Source of the DNA: Mageeibacillus sp. UBA4314
Lineage (GTDB): Bacteria > Bacillota > Clostridia > Saccharofermentanales > Saccharofermentanaceae
NCBI GenBank assembly: GCA_002394605.1
Contig: DGUI01000050.1
Location: 1 to 28,130 of the forward strand
Direction: 5' to 3'
DNA length: 28,130 nt
How positions within the stretch are numbered: position 1 is the first letter of the stretch; the number at the start of each line of letters is the position of its first letter. Positions 7,004 to 13,131 of this stretch are shown here, piece after piece. The position numbers and the translations under genes are program-made. The notes under the pieces are model-generated. The model made no database searches and was not told where the DNA came from. It worked only from the letters and a program-made list of their open reading frames with translations.

Positions 7004-8911
7004 TTACGGATTCTTGCAGACGCCGTTCTTATCGAACTTATATGTCTTCTTGCCGATCTTAAGTGAAGTCTTCTTCACCATCTTTGCATCTGCTCCGAAA
7101 TAATACCACTTGCCGGACTTCTTGTACCACTTCTTTGTGAAAGCCTTGCCCGTTGACTTGAGGTAGTAGGAATTGCCGCCGGCCTTCTTCACACCTGACT
7201 TGAGCATGACTCCGTCAGCATCGAAAGCGTAGTACGCGCCGCCGATCTTCTTTGCCGTATTCACATAAGCCGGTGCCCTGCTGCCTGTGGAATTGCGCTT
7301 GAAGTAATACCATTTCGAGCCGGACTGCTGCCAGCCTGACAGCATGACGCCGCTGCCGTCAAAGAAGTATTTATTTGAACCGAGCGTCTTCAATCCTTTG
7401 ACCATGGCTCCCGTGGACTTTGCAAAGTAATACGTCTTCTTGCTGATGGTCTTCCAGCCCGTAGTCATCGCGCCGGTTTCTTTGTCGAAATAGTACTTCT
7501 TCTTGCTGATCGTCTTCCAACCCTTTACCATGACACCGTCAGAGCCGAGGTAGTATTTGTTGCCCTTATAATCAATCCATCCGGTCTTCATGTAGGGCTC
7601 GAAGTAGTACCACTTGCCGTCTATGAGTTCCCATCCCCAGGCGCTCTCAGCCCATATGCCGGGATAGAAATAGTATGTCTTGCCGTCGATCTTGTAGAAA
7701 CCGTCTACCTTGTGACCCTTCGAATCGAAATACATGTATCCGGCGCAGGACTCGTACATCTTGTTCTTCTGCATGATGCCCGTCTCTTCGTCCAGCCAGA
7801 AGATGTATGATCCTATCTTCATGACGCCCTTGGCCATCGCGCCGTTCTGGGCAGGATCATAATAATACTTGTTTGAACCTTCCGTCTTCCAGCCGGTATA
7901 AATAACGCCTTCATCCGTCAGGAGGAAAGACCTGCCGCCGATCTTGAGCTTGCCTGTCTGCATTACTCCGTCCTTGTCGAAATAATACATGTCGTCTCCG
8001 ATCTTATAGAATCCGACTGCCTTATTGCCCTCTGCATCGACATAGTATCTCTTGCCGTCTTCATCCAGCCAGTGACGCTCAGCTGATGAACCGGTAATGA
8101 CCTGAACACCTTCATCTATGAAGAAATAACAGTTGTCTTCCGACTCATACTTGGCAAAGCCTTCATCTGACCACTTATAGCCCGATACGAACACGCGCAT
8201 GATGTTGGGACACTCGCTGATATCGATCGATATGAGCTTGTTGCCGGAGCAGTCCAGACAGCTTAGAGCCCTGTTCGAAGCGATGTCAAGGGAAGTAAGC
8301 TTGTTCTGTTCGCAGAAAAGGTTGACCAGCTTGGTATTTGCTGATACATCGAGCTTTGTGAGAGCATTACTTGAACAGGACAATGTCTCAAGTTCCGTGA
8401 ACATGCTGATGCCGGTCAGATCAGCGATCTTCCTGTTGCTGCACTTGATCTCCCTGACTGCTTTGATCTCTGCCTTTGTGAGACCGCCGTCACCGTTATC
8501 GATCTCACTGGCGATGTATTCCCTGAAATTGTCGTCAGGGAAGTACTCCTTGGAGATGGAGATTGCCGGAGCCGGCGTTATATCTGTCCCCCCTGCGGTT
8601 GCCGTGGCCGTTGCAGTAGCAGTTGCCGTGGCAGTGGCTGTTGCGGTTGCTGTAGCTGTCGCAGTTGCTGTCGAAGCCTCGGTTTCAGTCGCTGTAGCTG
8701 TCGCAGTTGCTGTTGGCGTGAGCAGATATGCAGGTACAAACGGAAGATCAACGCCGTCATACGCGCTCACTGTTGCCGATGCAGTCGCTTCGGCAGGAAC
8801 GATCTCAGGTTCATCCTGCGCATTTACCGGCAGAACATTGCCGGCAAGCATCGAGGCTGTCATCAGTGCAGCAGATGCCAATGCGATGTTTATATTCTTA
8901 AAGCGTCTCAT
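7004..8911 (-). CDS. Secreted leucine-rich-repeat protein with Thr-Ala linker and wall/glucan-binding repeats
   Basis: A 635-residue exported protein, probably held at the cell surface or on a glucan. Order of parts: signal peptide at about 1-32 (ends NVLPVNAQ); a Thr-Ala linker with alternating T and A at about 67-106; an acidic FPDDNFREYIASEIDNGDG segment that in this family precedes leucine-rich repeats; four to five short leucine-rich repeats at about 150-250 (LTKLDVSANTKLVNLFC type); then some fifteen repeats of the KYYYFDKETGAMTTGWKTI kind to the C-terminus, matching the cell-wall/choline-binding repeat family (CW_binding_1). No catalytic domain and no LPXTG motif. The ATG at 8911 has AGGAGG eight bases upstream and a promoter at 8945-8973. 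Adhesion to host, plant or polysaccharide is a guess from domain content. Confidence 0.9.
   Translation of the reverse strand: MRRFKNINIALASAALMTASMLAGNVLPVNAQDEPEIVPAEATASATVSAYDGVDLPFVPAYLLTPTATATATATETEASTATATATATATATATATATATATATAGGTDITPAPAISISKEYFPDDNFREYIASEIDNGDGGLTKAEIKAVREIKCSNRKIADLTGISMFTELETLSCSSNALTKLDVSANTKLVNLFCEQNKLTSLDIASNRALSCLDCSGNKLISIDISECPNIMRVFVSGYKWSDEGFAKYESEDNCYFFIDEGVQVITGSSAERHWLDEDGKRYYVDAEGNKAVGFYKIGDDMYYFDKDGVMQTGKLKIGGRSFLLTDEGVIYTGWKTEGSNKYYYDPAQNGAMAKGVMKIGSYIFWLDEETGIMQKNKMYESCAGYMYFDSKGHKVDGFYKIDGKTYYFYPGIWAESAWGWELIDGKWYYFEPYMKTGWIDYKGNKYYLGSDGVMVKGWKTISKKKYYFDKETGAMTTGWKTISKKTYYFAKSTGAMVKGLKTLGSNKYFFDGSGVMLSGWQQSGSKWYYFKRNSTGSRAPAYVNTAKKIGGAYYAFDADGVMLKSGVKKAGGNSYYLKSTGKAFTKKWYKKSGKWYYFGADAKMVKKTSLKIGKKTYKFDKNGVCKNP
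8587..8715. repeat. Imperfect hexanucleotide repeat coding for the Thr-Ala linker
   Basis: Degenerate six-base units (minus strand ACNGCN/GCAACN) code for alternating Thr-Ala, broken by ETEAS near the middle. The third bases vary, so the protein pattern is kept while DNA identity between units is reduced. On the plus strand the same bases give a meaningless Val-Ala repeat. Confidence 0.85.
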
Positions 8912-8944
8912 AAAGATGCCTCCTGTTCAGTGTCACATACGTAG

Positions 8945-8973
8945 ATTATCCGCTACTTCGCGAGGGTTGTCTA
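8945..8973 (-). promoter_or_regulatory. Promoter of the leucine-rich-repeat protein gene
   Basis: Minus strand: -35 TAGACA at 8973-8968, 17-bp spacer, -10 GATAAT at 8950-8945. The leader before the ATG at 8911 is about 27 bases. Confidence 0.5.
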
Positions 8974-9052
8974 CCAAAAACAAGGCGAAAAAAGGGTATT
9001 GGAGACCATTTTCGTGAATAACCATAAAAATTGGTAAAAATGACAACAGAAA

Positions 9053-9074
9053 GGGGTGCCCCGCAAGGCACCCC
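9053..9074 (-). terminator. Terminator hairpin after the two-paralogue operon
   Basis: Arms GGGGTGCC (9053-9060) and GGCACCCC (9067-9074) with loop CCGCAA. It lies 26 bases past the stop at 9100 and is followed on the minus strand by TTTCTGTTGTCATTTTT. An identical hairpin stands at 12492-12513. Confidence 0.8.
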
Positions 9075-9099
9075 CAGTTAGTTTTGCATTACTTAAGTG

Positions 9100-10074
9100 T
9101 CATGTTGTACCAGACTTATACGTCTTCGTGCAAGCACCTGATTTGCCGAAGAAATAGGTCGTGTTGGTATCATAATCAGTATAGCTGCCGTTCCTGCGCA
9201 TCGTAGGGTTGAAATAATACATCTTGCCCTTGATCTTCTTAAGTCCCGTCACGAGCTTTCCGCCGGATCCGACATAAACCTTAAAGTTCCAGGTCTCTTT
9301 GCCTGAGTAGTAAGATCCTTTATACTTCTCACTTTCCGTAAATTTGTGCACTCCCTTCTTTGTGATGAGTACACCGTTCTTATCGGCACAGTAGTAGGTG
9401 TAAGTGTCTTTGGATTCGTTATAGAAGGAAGCATAATCGTTACATACCAGAGTACCATCAGTATCAAACAGGTACTTCTTCTTGCCGATCTTCTTGATCT
9501 TCGTAGCAACAGTCTTGTCGGTCTTGACATAATACCATTCTTTTCTGGTATAGATTTCACCGTCAGTGTCATCGAAATACTTATAAGTTACCTGATGCCA
9601 GCCCTTCTTAGTGATGCGTGCGCCGTCATCTCCGACGAGATAGAGCTTGGTATCATCCTTGCTCCGTACTGAAGTAGATGTTGCCAGCTTTCCATCACTA
9701 TTAAAATAGTAGTACTTCTTGCCGATCTTCTTCCAGCCGGTCGTACATGAGCCGTCTGATTTCAGATAGTATTTATTGGTGAACTTGATCTTGTTGTAGT
9801 ATTCTGTGATCCTGTACTTGGTCGTGTACCATCCCTTGGATGTGACACGTGCACCCTTGCTGTTCAGGACATAGTATTTGTGTGTGCCTGTCTCGGAATC
9901 ATAATACTCCCTGGAATCATACTTAACCTTCTTGCCGTAATAATCGTAGCAATACCATTTGCCGTCGCTCTTCTGAACCCATCCGTAATTTGCAGCAAGC
10001 GAGGTCATGGGGATGACGCTTACTGTCATGATCAGTGTCAGACCGAGAGCGGATATCTTCTTAATATATGACAT
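9100..10074 (-). CDS. Secreted wall/glucan-binding repeat protein, paralogue 1
   Basis: 324 residues: a signal peptide (MSYIKKISALGLTLIMTVS... ending TSLAA, about 28 residues) followed wholly by aromatic-Gly-Lys repeats such as GWKKIGKKYYYFNSDGKL and KKIGKKKYLFDTDGTL, as in choline- or glucan-binding proteins. No enzyme domain and no sorting signal. It is very similar along its whole length to the protein encoded immediately upstream (10119-11090), so the pair is a tandem duplication. The ATG at 10074 has AAGGAGG upstream; the 44-base gap to the upstream gene has no clear promoter, and a strong hairpin follows at 9053-9074, so the two form one operon. It could be a non-catalytic surface or matrix protein; the ligand is unknown. 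Confidence 0.9.
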   Translation of the reverse strand: MSYIKKISALGLTLIMTVSVIPMTSLAANYGWVQKSDGKWYCYDYYGKKVKYDSREYYDSETGTHKYYVLNSKGARVTSKGWYTTKYRITEYYNKIKFTNKYYLKSDGSCTTGWKKIGKKYYYFNSDGKLATSTSVRSKDDTKLYLVGDDGARITKKGWHQVTYKYFDDTDGEIYTRKEWYYVKTDKTVATKIKKIGKKKYLFDTDGTLVCNDYASFYNESKDTYTYYCADKNGVLITKKGVHKFTESEKYKGSYYSGKETWNFKVYVGSGGKLVTGLKKIKGKMYYFNPTMRRNGSYTDYDTNTTYFFGKSGACTKTYKSGTT

Positions 10075-10118
10075 TTACCTTTTCCTCCTTCTTGAAGTTA
10101 ACCCGGTTCCGTTCCGGC

Positions 10119-11090
10119 TCAGGTCACGAGGTCTACCGTCTTCGTACATGCACCTGACCTGCCGAAGAAATATCGTACACCGTTAACATCCCTGCTGCCG
10201 CATCTGATCATATTCGGATCGAAATAGTAGTACTTGCCGCTGATCTTCTTAAGTCCGCAGAAGAGCTTTCCGCCGGATTTTACATATATGGTGGCCTTGA
10301 CCTTATACTCATCTTTATAGTTGAGTCCTTCATATTTGAAACTGGCTGAGATCGTCCTCTTGCCCTTTTTGGTGATCAGTTTCCCGTTCTTGTCAGCGGC
10401 ATAGTAAGTGTATTTTGAATAATCTTCATTATGGAAACTTGCAATATTGTTCTGAACGAGAATGCCATCATCATTGAACAGGTATTTCTTGCCGCCTATC
10501 TTCTTCACACCTGTCGCAACAGTCTTATCAGTCTTGACAAAATACCAGCACTTCTCGGTATAGACCTTGCTTTCACTTGATCTAAAGTACTTATATTTGA
10601 CCTGATACCAACCCTTCTTTGTGATGCGGGCGCCGTCATTTCCGACGAGATAGAGCTTCGTGCCGTCGGTACTCTTAACAGTGGTTGCCGTCAACAACTT
10701 ACCGTCAGTATCGAAATAATAATACTTTCCCTTGATCTTCTTCCAGCCGATCGTACATGCTCCGTCTGACTTCAGATAATACTTCGTCGTGAACTTTGTC
10801 TTGCTGTAGTAACTGTTGTACCTGTACTTGGTCGTATACCATCCCTTGGAAGTAACGCGCGCTCCCTTGCCGTTAAGGACGTAGTATTTGTACGCACCTG
10901 TCTCGGTATCATAATACTGCCTGGAATCATACTTGACCTTCTTGCCGTAATAGTCATAGTAATACCACTTGCCGTCGCTCTTTTGGACCCACTGATTGTA
11001 GTAGGTTGCAGCAAAAGATGTTACAGGCATGGCACTTGCAACCATTACCAGCGTAACCGCCGATGCCGCGATCTTCTTCATATGTGACAT
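10119..11090 (-). CDS. Secreted wall/glucan-binding repeat protein, paralogue 2
   Basis: 323 residues from the ATG at 11090 (MSHMKKIAASAVTLVMVASA), which has GGGAGG upstream; a longer frame reaching 11249 runs through intergenic sequence and is rejected. A signal peptide ending TSFAA is followed by repeats such as KIKGKYYYFDTDGKLL and GVKKIGGKKYLFNDDGIL. The order of repeats, lengths and the C-terminal FFGRSGACTKT match the downstream paralogue nearly step for step, while the middle segment (SFKYEGLNYKDEYKVKATIYV) has diverged. It is first gene of the pair. The leader upstream (11091-11240) is AT-rich near 11130-11160 and further up meets a cluster of CCTAGCA palindromes. Confidence 0.9.
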   Translation of the reverse strand: MSHMKKIAASAVTLVMVASAMPVTSFAATYYNQWVQKSDGKWYYYDYYGKKVKYDSRQYYDTETGAYKYYVLNGKGARVTSKGWYTTKYRYNSYYSKTKFTTKYYLKSDGACTIGWKKIKGKYYYFDTDGKLLTATTVKSTDGTKLYLVGNDGARITKKGWYQVKYKYFRSSESKVYTEKCWYFVKTDKTVATGVKKIGGKKYLFNDDGILVQNNIASFHNEDYSKYTYYAADKNGKLITKKGKRTISASFKYEGLNYKDEYKVKATIYVKSGGKLFCGLKKISGKYYYFDPNMIRCGSRDVNGVRYFFGRSGACTKTVDLVT

Positions 11091-11240
11091 AAGCTGTCCT
11101 CCCTTCTGAATATATGTTGAACCAAAATAGCTTAAATATAACAAATATCGATGAATATTGATATTAGCCAACCTGCACGAGGTGAGGCGGAGAAGGTTTG
11201 CAGATTGCACAGTGGGGGTTTGATGGCACGGCTCGGTATT

Positions 11241-11362
11241 TCCTAGCAAATCGACCGTTTTTTCCTAGCAATGCTAGGAAAAAAGTTGATTTTGTTATGA
11301 GTCCTAGCAAAAAGGCAATTCTTCCTAGCAATGCTAGGATAATATGCGGGTCTTGCTAGGAA
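11241..11362. repeat. Palindromic word array A (CCTAGCA / TGCTAGG)
   Basis: Seven copies of one word in both orientations within 122 bases. TCCTAGCA begins at 11241, 11263, 11302 and 11323; the reverse TGCTAGGA begins at 11272, 11332 and 11354. Two pairs are joined about a single A: TTCCTAGCAATGCTAGGAA at 11262-11280, whose symmetry extends to 13-bp arms (11258-11284), and the 8-bp-arm version at 11323-11339. The last copy overlaps the TAG stop codon of the nuclease-like gene. A-runs, not T-runs, follow each stem on either strand, so these are not terminators. Function unknown. Confidence 0.85.
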
Positions 11363-12123
11363 GTCTTTTTCCTCACTTCTGTATTCGCCATTATCAGCGC
11401 ATTGATCTGTGCCTCAAGCAGTTCGACATCAGCTTTGTTAACATCAGTCTCACAGATAAATATGATATCGCGGCCATTGATATATCCGTAATTTGCATAA
11501 TCCGAGAACTTATTTCCTGAAGACATATTGTATTCAGAGTTGCCAAAGCCACCCATGAACTCAATGAAGAACACCTTGTCGATCTCAGGGATATACACGG
11601 AAAAATCCGGATAGACATCTCTGCCGATATTGAGCCGAGACTCGTACGAATACTCCAGTCCCAGCTCATCAAGTTTCTGCGCAATCAGCATCTCGCCTTT
11701 TGAGCGGAATAGGATGCCATTATATTCGACCGGATTCGTCTTGGGATATGGATTGCTATCCTCGGTCTTCTTCAGTTCATCAAAGAACTTGCGGTTCATC
11801 GTGACCGGCTCATTACGGCGCTTTATCCTGGAAACACAGCGAACTTCATCTCTGGAAGTCCTTAGCCGCTCGATTATCTCCTGGATCTCAGTCTCTATCC
11901 TACTGGATTCAACTACTTTAGTCATCAGGCTGATGCCCGGTTCTTTGGTCGTGTAGTAGTATCTCCGGTTATAACTGGGTGCATAAGGATATGTACGTAT
12001 CCACACTAGCTCACGTTTCTTACCGTGCTCAACCCTTTCCGTCACCTTCCCTTTCGGCAGCTTCTCCAGCCTCTTCTCAAGATACATCAACCTGATCTTT
12101 GCCTGCTCAAATGATAAGAACAT
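11356..12123 (-). CDS. PD-(D/E)XK-like nuclease-fold protein
   Basis: 255 residues. The N-terminal 110 are basic and helical (AKIRLMYLEKRLEKLPKGK, SSRIETEIQEIIERLRTSRDEV). The C-terminal part has the order of a PD-(D/E)XK nuclease fold: FRSKGEMLIAQKLDELGLEYSYE with E144, then YPDFSVYI with D173, then FFIEFMG with E188, and later a Lys/Tyr helix and GRDIIFICE. The lysine expected two residues after E188 is Met190, as in a group of clostridial orphan proteins with EH.G/EF.G here, so activity is uncertain. The start is the ATG at 12123, with AAAGGGG upstream; the frame to 12165 lacks this support. A single gene between palindrome arrays A and B, and its stop codon lies inside a repeat word. The target is unknown. 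Confidence 0.75.
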   Translation of the reverse strand: MFLSFEQAKIRLMYLEKRLEKLPKGKVTERVEHGKKRELVWIRTYPYAPSYNRRYYYTTKEPGISLMTKVVESSRIETEIQEIIERLRTSRDEVRCVSRIKRRNEPVTMNRKFFDELKKTEDSNPYPKTNPVEYNGILFRSKGEMLIAQKLDELGLEYSYESRLNIGRDVYPDFSVYIPEIDKVFFIEFMGGFGNSEYNMSSGNKFSDYANYGYINGRDIIFICETDVNKADVELLEAQINALIMANTEVRKKTS

Positions 12124-12334
12124 AATATCACGCCCCTTTGTTATTAGAATACACACGGGGTGCAACAGAAAACAATAATTTGTTGATTTTACCCCCCAAA
12201 ATTGAGACTTTTGAGGGGGTCGTGAGACTTTTGGGTCAAAAAAGGGCTATTTTTTGTTCATTTTCATCAAATTTTCTTGATATTTGCACAGTCAAATAAA
12301 GGCCTCGAATTGAGATCCGTAAAGTTGTGCCTTA
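12124..12334. promoter_or_regulatory. Long AT-rich leader of the nuclease-like gene with G/C-rich inverted repeats
   Basis: No coding content. A possible minus-strand promoter is -35 TTGTTT (12175-12170), 18 bp, -10 TATTCT (12151-12146). Further up are two copies of TGAGACTTTTG (12203-12213 and 12223-12233, 20 bp apart) and a CCCCCCAAAA / TTTTGAGGGGG inverted pair around 12192-12219. These may be control sites or a further small word cluster; the promoter call is weak. Confidence 0.4.
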
Positions 12335-12451
12335 ACTCTCAACAAAACTCTCAGCAAAGTTGAGAGTTAAATCAGTTTTTGCTGAGACTCTCAGCAAGAT
12401 TCCATTTTTCTCTCAGCAAAGTTGAGAGTAAATCCCGATTTTGTTGAGAGT
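12335..12451. repeat. Palindromic word array B (CTCTCAGCAA / TTGCTGAGAG)
   Basis: About eight copies of one word in both orientations. Forward copies CTCTCA(A/G)CAA begin near 12336, 12348, 12388 and 12410; reverse copies TTG(C/T)TGAGAG lie near 12360, 12379, 12422 and 12442. TTGCTGAGACTCTCAGCAA (12379-12397) is a perfect palindrome of 9-base arms around one base, the same geometry as in array A. ACTCTCA...TGAGAGT hairpins stand at 12347-12367 and 12410-12428. It lies between the DUF4097 terminator and the nuclease-like gene leader. Function unknown. Confidence 0.85.
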
Positions 12452-12491
12452 AAGTAATACCCTCCAAACCTCCCCCACCCACCAAAACAAA

Positions 12492-12513
12492 GGGGTGCCC
12501 CGCAAGGCACCCC
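12492..12513 (-). terminator. Terminator hairpin after the DUF4097-like gene
   Basis: Arms GGGGTGCC (12492-12499) and GGCACCCC (12506-12513), loop CCGCAA, followed on the minus strand by TTTGTTTTGG. Sequence identical to the hairpin at 9053-9074, including flanking AAA and a further C. Confidence 0.8.
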
Positions 12514-12535
12514 CGGTCCATCTGCACCTTATCCC

Positions 12536-13006
12536 TTATTTCGCTGTGATCCTGAGAACGCTATCCTTGCCGTTGAGCTCGACCTTGAAGGGAGCTTCGG
12601 GTGATGCCTCAATGTCTGTCTCGATATTGTTGTTCCTGCCCTTGACGACCTTATCGAACCTGTAGTTCCCGTCGACGATGAGCTCGGCCTTGCCGCCTGC
12701 CATGTTGATGTCGATGTTGCCCCTGATATTCTCTGTCTCTACGGTGATCTGGCCCTTCGCATCGATCTCCATCCTGTCGAAAGTGAGATCCCTGATGACG
12801 ATCCTTGCGCCTGCGACATCGAGCTCGATGTGCTCTGCCACGTTGGGGATACCGATCTTAACAGCCATTTCCTCATTGATCTCGATGTCTGCCCTCTTGC
12901 AGTCTGTATCGAACTTTACGGTTGAAGGCACGACGATCGTGTCATCACTTGTGCCGAAAAACGTTATCTCTCTTCCGTTCCTGATCTTGATATCGTAGTC
13001 TTTCAT
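12536..13006 (-). CDS. DUF4097-like beta-strand protein
   Basis: 156 residues, with no signal peptide or membrane helix, so probably cytoplasmic. The repeating pattern of short strands (IELDVAGARIVIRDLTFDRMEIDAKGQITVETENIRGNIDINMAGGKAEL, seen in parts at about 60-115) is that of DUF4097/adhesin-like beta-helix proteins. Members such as LiaG occur in envelope-stress operons of Firmicutes. The ATG at 13006 has AGGAGG upstream. Its promoter region carries the same four half-sites and the same -10 distance as the ABC exporter, and a clear terminator follows. The biochemical role is unknown; membership of an envelope-stress regulon is inferred from promoter and family. Confidence 0.8.
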   Translation of the reverse strand: MKDYDIKIRNGREITFFGTSDDTIVVPSTVKFDTDCKRADIEINEEMAVKIGIPNVAEHIELDVAGARIVIRDLTFDRMEIDAKGQITVETENIRGNIDINMAGGKAELIVDGNYRFDKVVKGRNNNIETDIEASPEAPFKVELNGKDSVLRITAK

Positions 13007-13036
13007 CCCTAAGATCCTCCTTTGCTTGATGACTTG

Positions 13037-13042
13037 AGTATA
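13037..13042 (-). promoter_or_regulatory. -10 box of the DUF4097-like gene
   Basis: TATACT on the minus strand; its first base (13042) is 26 bases from the edge of the nearest GTTAAG half-site (13068), the same as in the exporter promoter. Leader about 24 bases. Confidence 0.6.
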
Positions 13043-13062
13043 GCAGGGATATCCCCGGGAAT

Positions 13063-13102
13063 CTTAACCCCAAGATTACAAGATCCTTAACTGTTTCTTA
13101 AA
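13063..13102. promoter_or_regulatory. Four-half-site operator, copy B, between divergent genes
   Basis: TTA cores start at 13064, 13076, 13087 and 13098 (spacings 12, 11, 11 bp), the same as copy A at 4556-4592. Contexts are CTTAAC, ATTACA, CTTAAC and CTTAAA. It sits at the -35 region of the leftward DUF4097 promoter, and its other end overlaps the -35 region (about 13094-13099) of the rightward promoter of the lipoprotein gene, so one bound regulator could affect both. Confidence 0.7.
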
Positions 13103-13116
13103 CGCAATGATGCGTG

Positions 13117-13131
13117 TATAATGCCCTTATG
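13117..13131 (+). promoter_or_regulatory. -10 box directly before the lipoprotein start, probable leaderless transcript
   Basis: TATAAT at 13117-13122, six bases, then the ATG at 13129. A start point seven bases past the -10 is the A of the ATG. No ribosome-binding site is present. Confidence 0.55.

Noticed and set aside
8199..9017. Long plus-strand frame with Val-Ala repeats
   Set aside because: Antisense shadow of the Thr-Ala linker and leucine-rich part of the minus-strand gene, which has signal peptide, ribosome site and promoter.
11258..11284. Bidirectional terminator at the long palindrome of array A
   Set aside because: On both strands the stem is preceded by T and followed by A, the reverse of an intrinsic terminator.
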